In this document: positions 27,017 through 35,441 of the stretch, in pieces
How positions within the stretch are numbered: the stretch's first letter is position 1
Layout: every line of letters starts with the position of its first letter
Origin: Planctomycetota bacterium
GTDB lineage: Bacteria > Planctomycetota > Phycisphaerae > UBA1845 > UTPLA1
Length of the DNA: 64,000 nt
Assembly: GCA_016235815.1 (NCBI GenBank)
Contig: JACRIM010000054.1
Coordinates: 1-64,000, forward strand
Reading direction: 5' to 3'
Notes under the pieces: model-generated
What the model was told of the DNA's origin: nothing
Database searches by the model: none
The model's input: the letters and a program-made list of their open reading frames with translations, nothing else
Program-made: the position numbers and the translations under genes

Positions 27017-28774
27017 ATGAGCGGACATCACGATCACTCACACGGCCATCACGACCACGGGCACGATTTGCCCTTCTGGCGGAAGTACATCTTCTCCGTC
27101 GATCACAAGATGATCGGCTGCCAATACACCGTGACGGCTCTTTTGTTTTTGTTCTTCGGTTTCACGCTGATGATGATCATGCGGTGGCAGTTGGCCTACC
27201 CCGGCCAGGCCATCCCCTTCATCGGTCAGTACCTGAGCAAGGACATCGCCGCGGACGGCGTGCTCGTCGGCGACGGCTACAACGCCTTCGGCGCGATGCA
27301 CGGCACCATCATGGTGTTTCTTGCCATCGTGCCCCTCGCGGTCGGCGGTTTCGGAAATTATGTGCTGCCGCTTCAGGTCGGTGCTCCCGATATGGCCTTC
27401 CCCAAGCTCAACATGATGAGCTATTGGGTCTATTTTTGCGGCGGCGTCACCATGCTCACCAGCTTTTTTATCAAAGGTGGTGCGGCTGCGTCCGGGTGGA
27501 CGTCGTATCCACCACTCTCCGTATTCGCATCGAGCGGGCAAACCGTCTGGCTTTTGGGCATGGTGCTGTTGATCACGTCGTCGCTGCTCGGCTCGGTGAA
27601 TTTCATCGTGACCACCGTGCAAATGCGGGCCAAAGGGCTGAGTTTCTTCCGGCTGCCGTTCTTTGTCTGGGCCCAGTTGGTGACGTCATTCCTGTTGCTG
27701 TTGGCATTTCCTCCGCTGGAAGCGGCCGGCGTGTTGCAATTAATGGATCGCTTGGCCGGTACAAGTTTCTTCATGCCGTCCGGCCTCGTGTTTTCCTCCG
27801 AGCCACAAACCCACATGTCGGGCGGCGGCAGCCCACTGCTGTGGCAACACCTCTTCTGGTTTCTCGCCCACCCCGAAGTCTATGTGCTCATTCTGCCTGC
27901 CATGGGCATCGTCTCGGAGGTCATTGCCACCAACACACGCAAGCCGTTGTGGGGCTACAAGTCGCTGGTCTATTCTGTCATTTTCCTCGGGTTCATGTCG
28001 TTCATCGTCTGGGCGCACCACATGTTCATGACGGGCATGGGTACGACGCTCAGCACGTTTTTCCAGGCGACGACCATGGTCATTTCGGTGCCCTCGGTCA
28101 TCGTTCTGACCTGTCTGATACTCAGCCTGTACGGCGCATCGATTCGCTACAACACACCGATGCTTTTCGCCCTCGCATTCCTGCCAATGTTTGCCATCGG
28201 CGGCTTGACGGGCCTCCCGCTGGGTCTGACCGCCTCCGACATCCACCTGCACGATACGTACTACGTCATCGGCCACTTCCACTATGTTGTGGCCCCCGGC
28301 ACGATCTTTGCCATGTTCGCGGGAATCTACTATTGGTTCCCGAAGGTCACCGGCCGCAAGATGAGTGAGTTCCTCGGCAAGCTGCATTTCTGGCCGAGCT
28401 TTGTGTTCATCAACGTCGTCTTTATGCCCATGTTCTTCCAGGGTATGGCCGGGCTGCTGCGTCGCCAATATGACCAAACCGAGCAGTTGCACGGCTCCAT
28501 TGCCCATGGATTGACGAAGATGTCGTCCTACGGCGCGTGGTTGCTGGCATTGGCTCAGCTCCCGTTCATCATCAATTTCTTCTACAGCATGTTCAAAGGC
28601 CGCAAAGTTGATGCGAATCCGTGGGAGTCGACGACGCTCGAATGGGCGGCCCCGTCGCCTCCGCCGCACGGCAACTTCGATAAAACACCGGTCGTCTATT
28701 GCGGCCCGTATGAATACAGCGTCCCCGGTAAAAGCAAAGACTATTGTCCTCAACACGTTGCGATGGAGGCCTGA
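27017..28774 (+). CDS. coxA: Cytochrome c oxidase subunit I (haem-copper catalytic subunit)
   Basis: A 585-residue, 12-helix A-family haem-copper oxidase subunit that reduces O2 and pumps protons. Signature ligands are present: the haem a His in MHGTIMVF, HPEVY with the Cu-linked Tyr and the D-channel Glu, the WAHHMF His pair, and H412DTYYVIGH420FH422 for haem a3 and haem a. The start MSGHHDHSHGHHDHGHD has eight His in 17 residues on the inner side. ATG 27017 is used rather than a TTG at 27008. Follows coxB by 61 nt. Confidence 0.97.
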   Translation: MSGHHDHSHGHHDHGHDLPFWRKYIFSVDHKMIGCQYTVTALLFLFFGFTLMMIMRWQLAYPGQAIPFIGQYLSKDIAADGVLVGDGYNAFGAMHGTIMVFLAIVPLAVGGFGNYVLPLQVGAPDMAFPKLNMMSYWVYFCGGVTMLTSFFIKGGAAASGWTSYPPLSVFASSGQTVWLLGMVLLITSSLLGSVNFIVTTVQMRAKGLSFFRLPFFVWAQLVTSFLLLLAFPPLEAAGVLQLMDRLAGTSFFMPSGLVFSSEPQTHMSGGGSPLLWQHLFWFLAHPEVYVLILPAMGIVSEVIATNTRKPLWGYKSLVYSVIFLGFMSFIVWAHHMFMTGMGTTLSTFFQATTMVISVPSVIVLTCLILSLYGASIRYNTPMLFALAFLPMFAIGGLTGLPLGLTASDIHLHDTYYVIGHFHYVVAPGTIFAMFAGIYYWFPKVTGRKMSEFLGKLHFWPSFVFINVVFMPMFFQGMAGLLRRQYDQTEQLHGSIAHGLTKMSSYGAWLLALAQLPFIINFFYSMFKGRKVDANPWESTTLEWAAPSPPPHGNFDKTPVVYCGPYEYSVPGKSKDYCPQHVAMEA

Positions 28775-28777
28775 TCC

Positions 28778-29605
28778 TTGTCCACGACGGTCATCCCACA
28801 CGATCTTGAGCCGCATCCGCTTACGGGGATGTACAACGGCAAATTCGGAATCTGGCTGTTCCTGGCCTCCGAAATCATGCTGTTCGGCGCGTTGTTTTCG
28901 ACCTATGTACTGCTCCGCGTGGGTGCGCCCCCGGGGCAATGGCCCGCGCACGGCTCCGAGATACTAAACGTCCCGCTGGCCACATTGAACACGGCCGTGC
29001 TGATCAGTTCGTCGGTGACGATGGTCATGTCATGGGCGGCATTGAAGATGAAAAAGTTCGGCTCCGCGCAGGTTTGGCTGACGATCACGTTTCTCTGTGC
29101 CGGCGCGTTCCTTGTGGTGAAGTACTTCGAGTACACCGACAAGTTTCATCACTATCAGGTCTGGTTAAACGATCCGATGCCGGTCGGCGGACATGAAGTG
29201 ACCACGATCAAAGGCCACCTGACGGCAGACAGCCCCAAGCTGGAGTGCAGCGAAAAGACCGGTGCTTTCAACATCCCCGAGTACGTCATAATCACACCCG
29301 ACGGAGATCACGGCAGTTCGGGCCATGGCGAGGCCGTCCGCGTGGAAGGCTCGAAGATCAAACGAATCTCCAACTTCGGCCCGCGCCACAGCCCCTATCT
29401 GGCGACCTATTTCACAATGACCGGCCTGCACGGTCTGCACATCGTCGGCGGTATGGTGGTGATTCTCTATTTCATGCTGGTCGGTGGTGCGATCTGGAAG
29501 CGCAGCCCGGAGAAATACACCAATCGCATCGAATGCACCGGCCTCTATTGGCACTTTGTCGACTTGGTGTGGATCTTCCTGTTCCCGGTTCTCTATCTGC
29601 TCTAG
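28778..29605 (+). CDS. coxC: Cytochrome c oxidase subunit III, with hydrophilic insert
   Basis: A 275-residue membrane protein starting with TTG at 28778, 8 nt after GGAGG. It has helices near residues 22-45, 65-85 and 90-112, an unusual polar stretch (~115-205) rich in His, Asp and Gly, then the conserved YFTMTGLHGLHIVGG and WHFVDLVWIFLFPVLYLL helices. Subunit III stabilises subunit I and supports proton uptake. The insert is not usual for the family. Confidence 0.93.
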   Translation: MSTTVIPHDLEPHPLTGMYNGKFGIWLFLASEIMLFGALFSTYVLLRVGAPPGQWPAHGSEILNVPLATLNTAVLISSSVTMVMSWAALKMKKFGSAQVWLTITFLCAGAFLVVKYFEYTDKFHHYQVWLNDPMPVGGHEVTTIKGHLTADSPKLECSEKTGAFNIPEYVIITPDGDHGSSGHGEAVRVEGSKIKRISNFGPRHSPYLATYFTMTGLHGLHIVGGMVVILYFMLVGGAIWKRSPEKYTNRIECTGLYWHFVDLVWIFLFPVLYLL

Positions 29606-29615
29606 GAGTTTGGCA

Positions 29616-29939
29616 ATGAGCCATCATGAGATGTCAGTGGAAGATGTGAAGAAGCATGTGCGAACGTACATCGCCGTCTTTGTCGCGCTTCTCGTTTTCA
29701 CGGGAATAACGGTCGGCGTCTCGATGCTGGGCCAGAATCAGGGTTGGACCGTTACCACCGCCGTACTGATTGCATTGTTCGTCGCCAGCATCAAAGGATC
29801 GCTGGTCGCGTGTTATTTCATGCACCTGATCTCCGAAAAGTCCATGCTTTTTGGCATACTCGCGCTCTGCGCCTTCTTCTTCCTTGTGTTGCTGCTCATT
29901 CCAGTGATCACGGTCAGTGACAACGTGGGGGTGCATTAG
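29616..29939 (+). CDS. coxD: Cytochrome c oxidase subunit IV (prokaryotic)
   Basis: A 107-residue protein with three helices and the family signature ALFVASIKGSLVACYFMHL (COX4_pro). It is the small structural subunit of the aa3 oxidase. ATG 29616 has AGGAG at 7-nt spacing. Ten nt after coxC. Confidence 0.9.
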   Translation: MSHHEMSVEDVKKHVRTYIAVFVALLVFTGITVGVSMLGQNQGWTVTTAVLIALFVASIKGSLVACYFMHLISEKSMLFGILALCAFFFLVLLLIPVITVSDNVGVH

Positions 29940-29941
29940 CG

Positions 29942-30148
29942 ATGTCGCTCAAGGGGGTTCACATTGCGTTCATTGCCGTCTCGTTGCTGCTCTGCGCCGG
30001 TTTCGGCGCCTGGGCCATCACGGATTGGCGAGAGACTGGTGTGTCCGTTTCCTTTTATATGGGTGTCGGCTCATTTGTGAGCGGCATCGTGTTAGCGGTT
30101 TATGGTGTCTGGTTTTTGAAGAAACTTCGCGGTATCAGCTCTATCTGA
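29942..30148 (+). CDS. Small two-helix membrane protein in the oxidase operon
   Basis: A 68-residue protein with two transmembrane helices (residues ~5-26 and ~37-60) and a basic C-terminus (KKLRGISSI). It starts 2 nt after the coxD stop. It has no recognised family; the position suggests an extra oxidase subunit or an assembly factor. Confidence 0.68.
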   Translation: MSLKGVHIAFIAVSLLLCAGFGAWAITDWRETGVSVSFYMGVGSFVSGIVLAVYGVWFLKKLRGISSI

Positions 30149-30208
30149 TACCAGATGCCTTCGGCCCCGGCTTGCCGATTGGCGGTCCGTTCGAGATCGA
30201 GTGAACCA

Positions 30209-30475
30209 ATGAATCGCCTGAGAATTATTCTCGTGAAGGCAGTGTTTTTGATCTCCGTAACTGCGCTACCCGTTCACGCCTGCGCCGTCTGCGGCGGCGA
30301 CAAGGATTCCGACATGGTCAAGGGCGCCCTCTCCGGTGTCGTGGTTATGGTCGTCGTTACCTATGGCGTCCTGCTTTGCTTCGCCGGCATGATTGCCACC
30401 TTCGTCGTTCGGGCAAGGCGATTGGCCCGCGCCGAGGCAACCGGTCGCTCCGAGGGAGACTCCGCGTCATCATGA
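30209..30475 (+). CDS. Small exported membrane protein with CxxC motif
   Basis: An 88-residue protein: signal sequence (~1-22) ending in HACAVCGG, then one transmembrane helix (~40-65) and a basic tail. The C-A-V-C pair just after the signal peptide could bind copper or act as a thiol pair. Its TGA overlaps the ctaA ATG (30472-30475). Similar CAVC-type small proteins are known from oxidase clusters, but the function is not established here. Confidence 0.68.
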   Translation: MNRLRIILVKAVFLISVTALPVHACAVCGGDKDSDMVKGALSGVVVMVVVTYGVLLCFAGMIATFVVRARRLARAEATGRSEGDSASS

Positions 30476-31548
30476 CCGCGCCGCAGACGACGGATTACGC
30501 CACGTCAGGCTCGCGCGCCGGCCGCGTGAACCATTGGCTGCATCGCTATTGCATTCTCCTTGCCGGTTGCACGCTCTTCCTCATCGTCGCCGGTGGCATG
30601 GTCACCAGCACCGGCAGCGGCCTCGCCGTGCCCGACTGGCCCACGACGTATGGTCAAAACATGTTCACTTATCCGCCCTCCAAATGGGTCGGCGGGATTT
30701 TCTATGAGCATGGCCACCGCCTGATTGCATCGACGGTCGGCTTCATGACCATCATTCTGGCCGTGTGGATTCAGCGGGCCGAGGAACGCCGTTGGATGCG
30801 AAGGCTGGGTTGGCTTGCCCTCGCAGCAGTGATTGCACAGGGAATCCTCGGCGGGCTAACGGTTCGCTACCTGTTGCCCGCTCCAATCTCGGTTTTCCAC
30901 GGATGTCTGGCGCAGAGCTTCTTTTGCCTTGTGGTCTCCTTCGCGGTGTTCACGTCGCCGTGGTGGAACAGTGATGCCCGCCCCGTGGTGTCGTCCGCTG
31001 CGTGGCCGGCAAAGCGGTTGTGCATGATTCTCACCGGCGTCGTTTTCCTGCAGTTGATCCTTGGCGCGGTCATGCGACATACTGAGAGCGGCCTGGCAGT
31101 GCCCGATTTCCCGCTGGCCTATGGCAAGGTCGTTCCAGATCTGTCCGCTTCCTCCGTCGAACAATACAACTACGATCGCCGCTGGACGTGGCAGTATGAG
31201 CAAGTCACGGTCGAACAAGTCGCGTTTCACCTCGCACATCGCGCGGGCGCGATCCTTGCGACAGTGACGCTCCTCGCCGTGACGATCACGCTCCTCCGCA
31301 GGCACGGCAATTTAGAGGCGATTCGTCGCCCGGCCGTAATCGCAATTGTGCTCCTCCTCGTTCAATTGGGGCTTGGTGCATGGACAGTCTGGTCCGGCAA
31401 GAACCCGCGCATCACGACGGCGCATGTCGCCGTCGGAGCGAGCCTGCTCGGCACGGCGTGGTTCATGACGCTCATGTCGATTCGATGCGTGCGATCCGTT
31501 GCTCGGGAAACAGAGCCATCGTGCGCATTGGCGGGGGTGGCCGCATGA
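30472..31548 (+). CDS. ctaA: Haem A synthase
   Basis: A 358-residue, eight-helix membrane enzyme converting haem O to haem A for the adjacent oxidase. Typical motifs are TSTGSGLAVPDWPTTYG and its repeat HTESGLAVPDFPLAYG, with haem-ligand His in EHGHRLIAS, VFHGCLAQ and HLAHRAGA. Start overlaps the previous stop by ATGA, and its own stop overlaps ctaB the same way, so synthesis is coupled. Confidence 0.94.
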   Translation: MTAPQTTDYATSGSRAGRVNHWLHRYCILLAGCTLFLIVAGGMVTSTGSGLAVPDWPTTYGQNMFTYPPSKWVGGIFYEHGHRLIASTVGFMTIILAVWIQRAEERRWMRRLGWLALAAVIAQGILGGLTVRYLLPAPISVFHGCLAQSFFCLVVSFAVFTSPWWNSDARPVVSSAAWPAKRLCMILTGVVFLQLILGAVMRHTESGLAVPDFPLAYGKVVPDLSASSVEQYNYDRRWTWQYEQVTVEQVAFHLAHRAGAILATVTLLAVTITLLRRHGNLEAIRRPAVIAIVLLLVQLGLGAWTVWSGKNPRITTAHVAVGASLLGTAWFMTLMSIRCVRSVARETEPSCALAGVAA

Positions 31549-32495
31549 GAATGCAACCCCTTGAAAAGAGCGACATCGGAGGCGCAATTGGAACTGTGCC
31601 GCCGCTGATCGCACAGAGCCTTCCCGCACTCCTGCGAATGCGTTTCGCCGACTACTGCATCTTGGGCAAACTGCGGATCAGCGTGCTCGTGCTCATCGTG
31701 ACCGCCATCGGTTTCTGTCTCGGCACCCGCGGCGATGTTGGTTTGCTCGCACTTGCCAACGCAATCATTGGAACCGCGCTGGTCGCGATCGCAGCGAACA
31801 CGCTCAATCAATACATGGAGCGCGAGTTTGACCGCCTTATGATTCGCACCGCGGACCGGCCAATCCCCGCCGGCCGACTGACGCCTGCCGAAGCGATGGC
31901 GTTTGGCATTGTCTGCGGGGTCGTGGGCTTGGCGTACCTTTGGATTGCCACGAATCCGCTCGCTACTGCGTTAGCAGCGTTGACGCTCTTCCTTTACCTG
32001 TTCGCCTATACACCGCTCAAGCGGCGTACGGCGTGGAACACCTGGGTCGGGGCTGTCCCCGGCGCCCTCCCACCCATGATCGGGTTCGCTGCAGCGCACA
32101 ACGGCCTCGCAACGCCGGCGTGGCTGCTTTTCGCAATTCTGTTTGTTTGGCAGTTGCCACACTTTTTCGCCATCGCGTGGATGTACCGCGAGGACTATGC
32201 CCGGGGCGGCTATCAAATGCTCTCCACGGTCGATCCATCCGGCCGCGCGACACGGGTGCAAACCGTCACGCTGACCATGCTCATGATCGTCGTGAGCCTT
32301 GCGCCGTCCATGTTGGGGTTTGCCGGGCCCTTTGCAGGGATTGGTGCGGTGCTGTTGGGCGCGGGGCTGTTTGTGGTCGCGGTGCGAATGGCGAAGGACT
32401 TGTCTCATGCGACGGCGCGGACAATGCTCCTCGCCACGGTCATCTATCTACCGCTCCTCATGACGCTTCTCGTGCTGGATCGTTCCACGCCATAG
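31545..32495 (+). CDS. ctaB: Protohaem IX farnesyltransferase (haem O synthase)
   Basis: A 316-residue UbiA-family membrane enzyme attaching farnesyl to haem B. The Asp-rich motif NTLNQYMEREFDRLMIRT and the second loop YREDYARGGYQML match CtaB/CyoE. ATG 31545 overlaps the ctaA stop; the frame is open upstream but only inside ctaA. With ctaA it supplies haem A to coxA. Confidence 0.94.
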   Translation: MRMQPLEKSDIGGAIGTVPPLIAQSLPALLRMRFADYCILGKLRISVLVLIVTAIGFCLGTRGDVGLLALANAIIGTALVAIAANTLNQYMEREFDRLMIRTADRPIPAGRLTPAEAMAFGIVCGVVGLAYLWIATNPLATALAALTLFLYLFAYTPLKRRTAWNTWVGAVPGALPPMIGFAAAHNGLATPAWLLFAILFVWQLPHFFAIAWMYREDYARGGYQMLSTVDPSGRATRVQTVTLTMLMIVVSLAPSMLGFAGPFAGIGAVLLGAGLFVVAVRMAKDLSHATARTMLLATVIYLPLLMTLLVLDRSTP

Positions 32496-32509
32496 GCGGG
32501 GGGTGTACC

Positions 32510-33442
32510 GTGTCCGATGTCGTCGCGGTTGAGGGCTTGCGTCACCAGTACGGCGAACGCGTAGCGCTCGATGGCATTTCCTTCAGTGTCGCCCCGGGTG
32601 AAATCTTCGGCCTCCTTGGCCCCAACGGCGGCGGCAAGACGACGCTCTTTCGCATACTTACGACGCTTCTGCCTCCGACCGGCGGCCGGGCAACGATTTG
32701 CGGACACGATGTCGTGCGCGAGCGATCGCAGGTTCGTTCCAAGCTCGGCGTTGTATTTCAATCACCCAGCCTCGACATTCACTTGCGCGCTCGCGAAAAC
32801 CTCCGCCACGGCGGCAATCTGTATGGCCTCAAGGGTCGCGACCTTGAGAATCGCATTGAGAATTCACTCGGACGGCTGCGTGTGGCGGATCGGGCAGACG
32901 ATTTGGTGAAGACGCTTTCGGGCGGCTTGAGACGGCGCGTGGAGATTGCCAAGTGCATGCTCCACCGGCCTGCGTTGCTCATCCTTGACGAGCCAAGCAC
33001 CGGACTCGATCCGGGCGCTCGATTTGACTTATGGCGCAATCTACAGGAATTGGTGGAAGCGGAAGGCACTACGATCCTTATTACGACACACTTCATGGAT
33101 GAGGCCGAACGGTGTGGCCGCGTCGGTATTCTGGATCGGGGGAAACTGGTTGCATGTGGGAGTCCGTCGGAATTGAAATCACGACTGGGTGGAGACTGCA
33201 TCACGATCGTAACGGAGGACGCCGTTTCCCTCCGTGATTTGATTGAGGCGAAGTTGAATTGCATCACGATGGTCGTAGGACAGACGCTTCGAATCGAAAC
33301 ACCCGATGCGGGTCGCATGATGTCGCTCGTGCTGGAATCGTTCCAGGATCGCATTCGCAGCATGACCATCGGCAAGCCGACCCTGGAGGATGTCTTCATG
33401 CACCATACGGGCCATCGATTCGATGGAGGGTTGGAGGGATGA
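32510..33442 (+). CDS. ABC transporter ATP-binding protein
   Basis: A 310-residue ATPase of the ABC-2 exporter type. Walker A is GPNGGGKTT (37-45), the signature is TLSGGLRRR, Walker B ends ALLILDEPSTGLDPGA, and the switch His is in ITTHFMDEA. The C-terminal ~80 residues are the accessory domain of this class. GTG 32510 is 6 nt after a G-rich ribosome site; the frame continues upstream through ctaB but that part is a shadow. It pairs with the permease that overlaps its stop. Confidence 0.93.
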   Translation: MSDVVAVEGLRHQYGERVALDGISFSVAPGEIFGLLGPNGGGKTTLFRILTTLLPPTGGRATICGHDVVRERSQVRSKLGVVFQSPSLDIHLRARENLRHGGNLYGLKGRDLENRIENSLGRLRVADRADDLVKTLSGGLRRRVEIAKCMLHRPALLILDEPSTGLDPGARFDLWRNLQELVEAEGTTILITTHFMDEAERCGRVGILDRGKLVACGSPSELKSRLGGDCITIVTEDAVSLRDLIEAKLNCITMVVGQTLRIETPDAGRMMSLVLESFQDRIRSMTIGKPTLEDVFMHHTGHRFDGGLEG

Positions 33443-34245
33443 TCGCAGGAGATGCCGATACGGTTGGATGGTGGCTGCCGACATGGACGCTGTGGAAGCG
33501 CGAGATGGTGCGTTTCGTTCGCCAGCGTAGCCGCGTAATCGGCGCATTCGGCACCCCACTCGTTTTCTGGCTCATCATGGGCTACGGCGTTGGAAAATCG
33601 CTTCGCCTGCCGGGGGCCGCGGAGTCAACCCATTATCTGGAGTATTCGTTCCCCGGGGCCATCGCCTCGATCCTGATGTTCACCGCAATCTTCTCGACCA
33701 TTTCGATCATTGACGATCGCAAGGAAGGATTCATGCAGGGTGTGCTCGCCGCACCAGTGCCGCGCACGTCAATCGCGCTCGGAAAGGTCCTCGGCGCCAC
33801 GACGCTTGCGGTGGGGCAAGCGATCCTTTTTCTTTTCTTTGGCAGAGCAGCGGGGATACACCTTCACGTGGTGACATTCATTGCGTCGTTCGCTGTCATG
33901 GTGATCGTCGCGTTTTCGGTTACGAGCCTCGGTTTCCTCATTGCCTGGCAGATGGAAAGCACGCAGGGATTCCACGCCGTGATGAACCTCTTCCTGATGC
34001 CGATGCTCATCCTCTCCGGGGCCTTTTTCCCGACGAGCGGCGCTGCAAAAGGCATGTACTACCTGATGATGCTCAACCCAATGACGTATGGCGTTACGCT
34101 CCTTCGCGCTGCGGTCTACTCAGGCGGAACGGTACCGACGGAAGGGTGGGGAACGGCCTTGGTCGTCTCCGTCGCCTTCGCGGCTATCATGTTCTGGTCG
34201 CTCATTCGCACGGTGACGCGCGAGAGCACACAGGCCATGCACTGA
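33439..34245 (+). CDS. ABC-2 type permease
   Basis: A 268-residue membrane protein with six helices and the ABC-2 membrane core (WKREMVRFVRQRSRVIGAF start, MNLFLMPMLILSGAFFP helix). ATG 33439 overlaps the ATPase stop. Inside an oxidase-assembly operon it may export a factor for copper or haem delivery, as NosFY does for nitrous oxide reductase; drug or lipid export is equally possible from sequence alone. Confidence 0.9.
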   Translation: MIAGDADTVGWWLPTWTLWKREMVRFVRQRSRVIGAFGTPLVFWLIMGYGVGKSLRLPGAAESTHYLEYSFPGAIASILMFTAIFSTISIIDDRKEGFMQGVLAAPVPRTSIALGKVLGATTLAVGQAILFLFFGRAAGIHLHVVTFIASFAVMVIVAFSVTSLGFLIAWQMESTQGFHAVMNLFLMPMLILSGAFFPTSGAAKGMYYLMMLNPMTYGVTLLRAAVYSGGTVPTEGWGTALVVSVAFAAIMFWSLIRTVTRESTQAMH

Positions 34246-34254
34246 TTCACTGAT

Positions 34255-35013
34255 ATGAGCGAACACCCAACGAGCGACGCACCATCCGCCGAACCACCTC
34301 CGATGGATCCCCATGCCGCGCCGGGACGAGGATTCTGGATCTTGATGCTCCTGACGCTTGTCGGCGTAGGCGGCGTGGCGTACGTTCAATATGCGCGGGT
34401 TGACGCGGCTCGCACGCGCGGTGTGATGGGCATGGGGCAGCAAAGCGAGTTACCCATCGTGGCCGAATTGCCGGAGTTCTCCCTGACCGAGCGCAGCGGC
34501 AAAACGGTGACGCTCAACGACCTTCGTGGAAAAGTGTGGGTGGCCGATTTCATCTTCACGGGCTGCGCCGGTCCGTGTCCGGTCATGTCGAAACGAATGC
34601 AGACGCTTCAGGCGGAGCTGCTGCGGGATCGGAAGGACTCGGTGCTGTGCGTTTCGATCAGCGTGGATCCGGAAAACGACACGCCGGCCGTGCTTCGCGA
34701 TTACGCCGAAACGCGCGGGGCCGACCCCAAACGGTGGCTGTTTCTGACCGGCGAAAAGAAGATCGTGCGTTCGCTGGTGGCCGATGGGTTCAAGCTGACG
34801 GTTCCGAAGACGCCGGAGGAGGAAGAGGAATTGCTTCACTCCACCCGCTTCGTCCTCGTGGATCGCAAGGGACGCATCCGTGGTTACTACTATTGCCTCA
34901 ATGAGGCCGACGAATACGACATGATCGGCGCGATGGACCGACCCATGGACCCCGACGAGAAAAAGAAAATGATGCGAGACATGGAATCCCTCATCCGCGA
35001 GGGCAGCCGGTGA
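34255..35013 (+). CDS. SCO1/SenC copper chaperone
   Basis: A 252-residue protein with one transmembrane anchor (~27-45) and an outside thioredoxin-fold domain. Copper ligands C104 and C108 (FTGCAGPCPVM) and H195 (LLHSTRF) are all present. SCO proteins load or reduce CuA of oxidase subunit II, matching coxB upstream. The stop overlaps the DUF420 start (GTGA). Confidence 0.93.
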   Translation: MSEHPTSDAPSAEPPPMDPHAAPGRGFWILMLLTLVGVGGVAYVQYARVDAARTRGVMGMGQQSELPIVAELPEFSLTERSGKTVTLNDLRGKVWVADFIFTGCAGPCPVMSKRMQTLQAELLRDRKDSVLCVSISVDPENDTPAVLRDYAETRGADPKRWLFLTGEKKIVRSLVADGFKLTVPKTPEEEEELLHSTRFVLVDRKGRIRGYYYCLNEADEYDMIGAMDRPMDPDEKKKMMRDMESLIREGSR

Positions 35014-35441
35014 CCGTTCGCGACTTGCCGCACGTCAATGCCCTTCTCAACACGGCGGCGACGATCCTGCTCATCGCGGGCTATTTCTTCATTCGGCAAA
35101 AGCGTATTGCCGCGCACAAGACGTGTATGATCGGCGCGACCATCGTCTCCACCGCGTTTCTCGCTTGCTACTTGATTTATCACTTCGAGGTCGGCTCGGT
35201 GAAATTTACGGGGCAGGGAGCGATTCGCACGGTCTATTTTTCGATACTGCTGTCGCACACCATGCTTGCGGCGACGGTGCCCGTTTTCGTCGGGATCACG
35301 CTCGTCCGCGCCTTTCGCGGCCTGTTCGAGAAGCACCGCCGCGTCGCCCGGTGGACGCTGCCGATTTGGCTTTACGTTTCGGTGACAGGCGTGCTCGTTT
35401 ATCTGATGCTGTATCAGCTTTATCCGTCGGGCCAAACGTGA
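35010..35441 (+). CDS. DUF420 membrane protein (oxidase assembly, CtaM-like)
   Basis: A 143-residue, four-helix protein with the DUF420 pattern PHVNALLNTAATILLIAGY, IAAHKTCM and YHFEVGSVKF. DUF420 proteins (CtaM in Firmicutes) are needed for maturation of aa3/caa3 oxidases. GTG start overlaps the SCO stop. Its last 146 nt lie opposite the 3' end of nth. Last gene of the respiratory run. Confidence 0.9.
   Translation: MTVRDLPHVNALLNTAATILLIAGYFFIRQKRIAAHKTCMIGATIVSTAFLACYLIYHFEVGSVKFTGQGAIRTVYFSILLSHTMLAATVPVFVGITLVRAFRGLFEKHRRVARWTLPIWLYVSVTGVLVYLMLYQLYPSGQT

Noticed and set aside
26971-28951. 465-codon plus-strand and 403-codon minus-strand frames over coxA
   Set aside because: The coxA frame carries all haem and copper ligands; the other frames are Arg/His-rich shadows.
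31940-32509. N-terminal extension of the ABC ATPase frame back into ctaB
   Set aside because: The added 190 residues are out of frame with ctaB and unlike any ABC protein; GTG 32510 has a good ribosome site.
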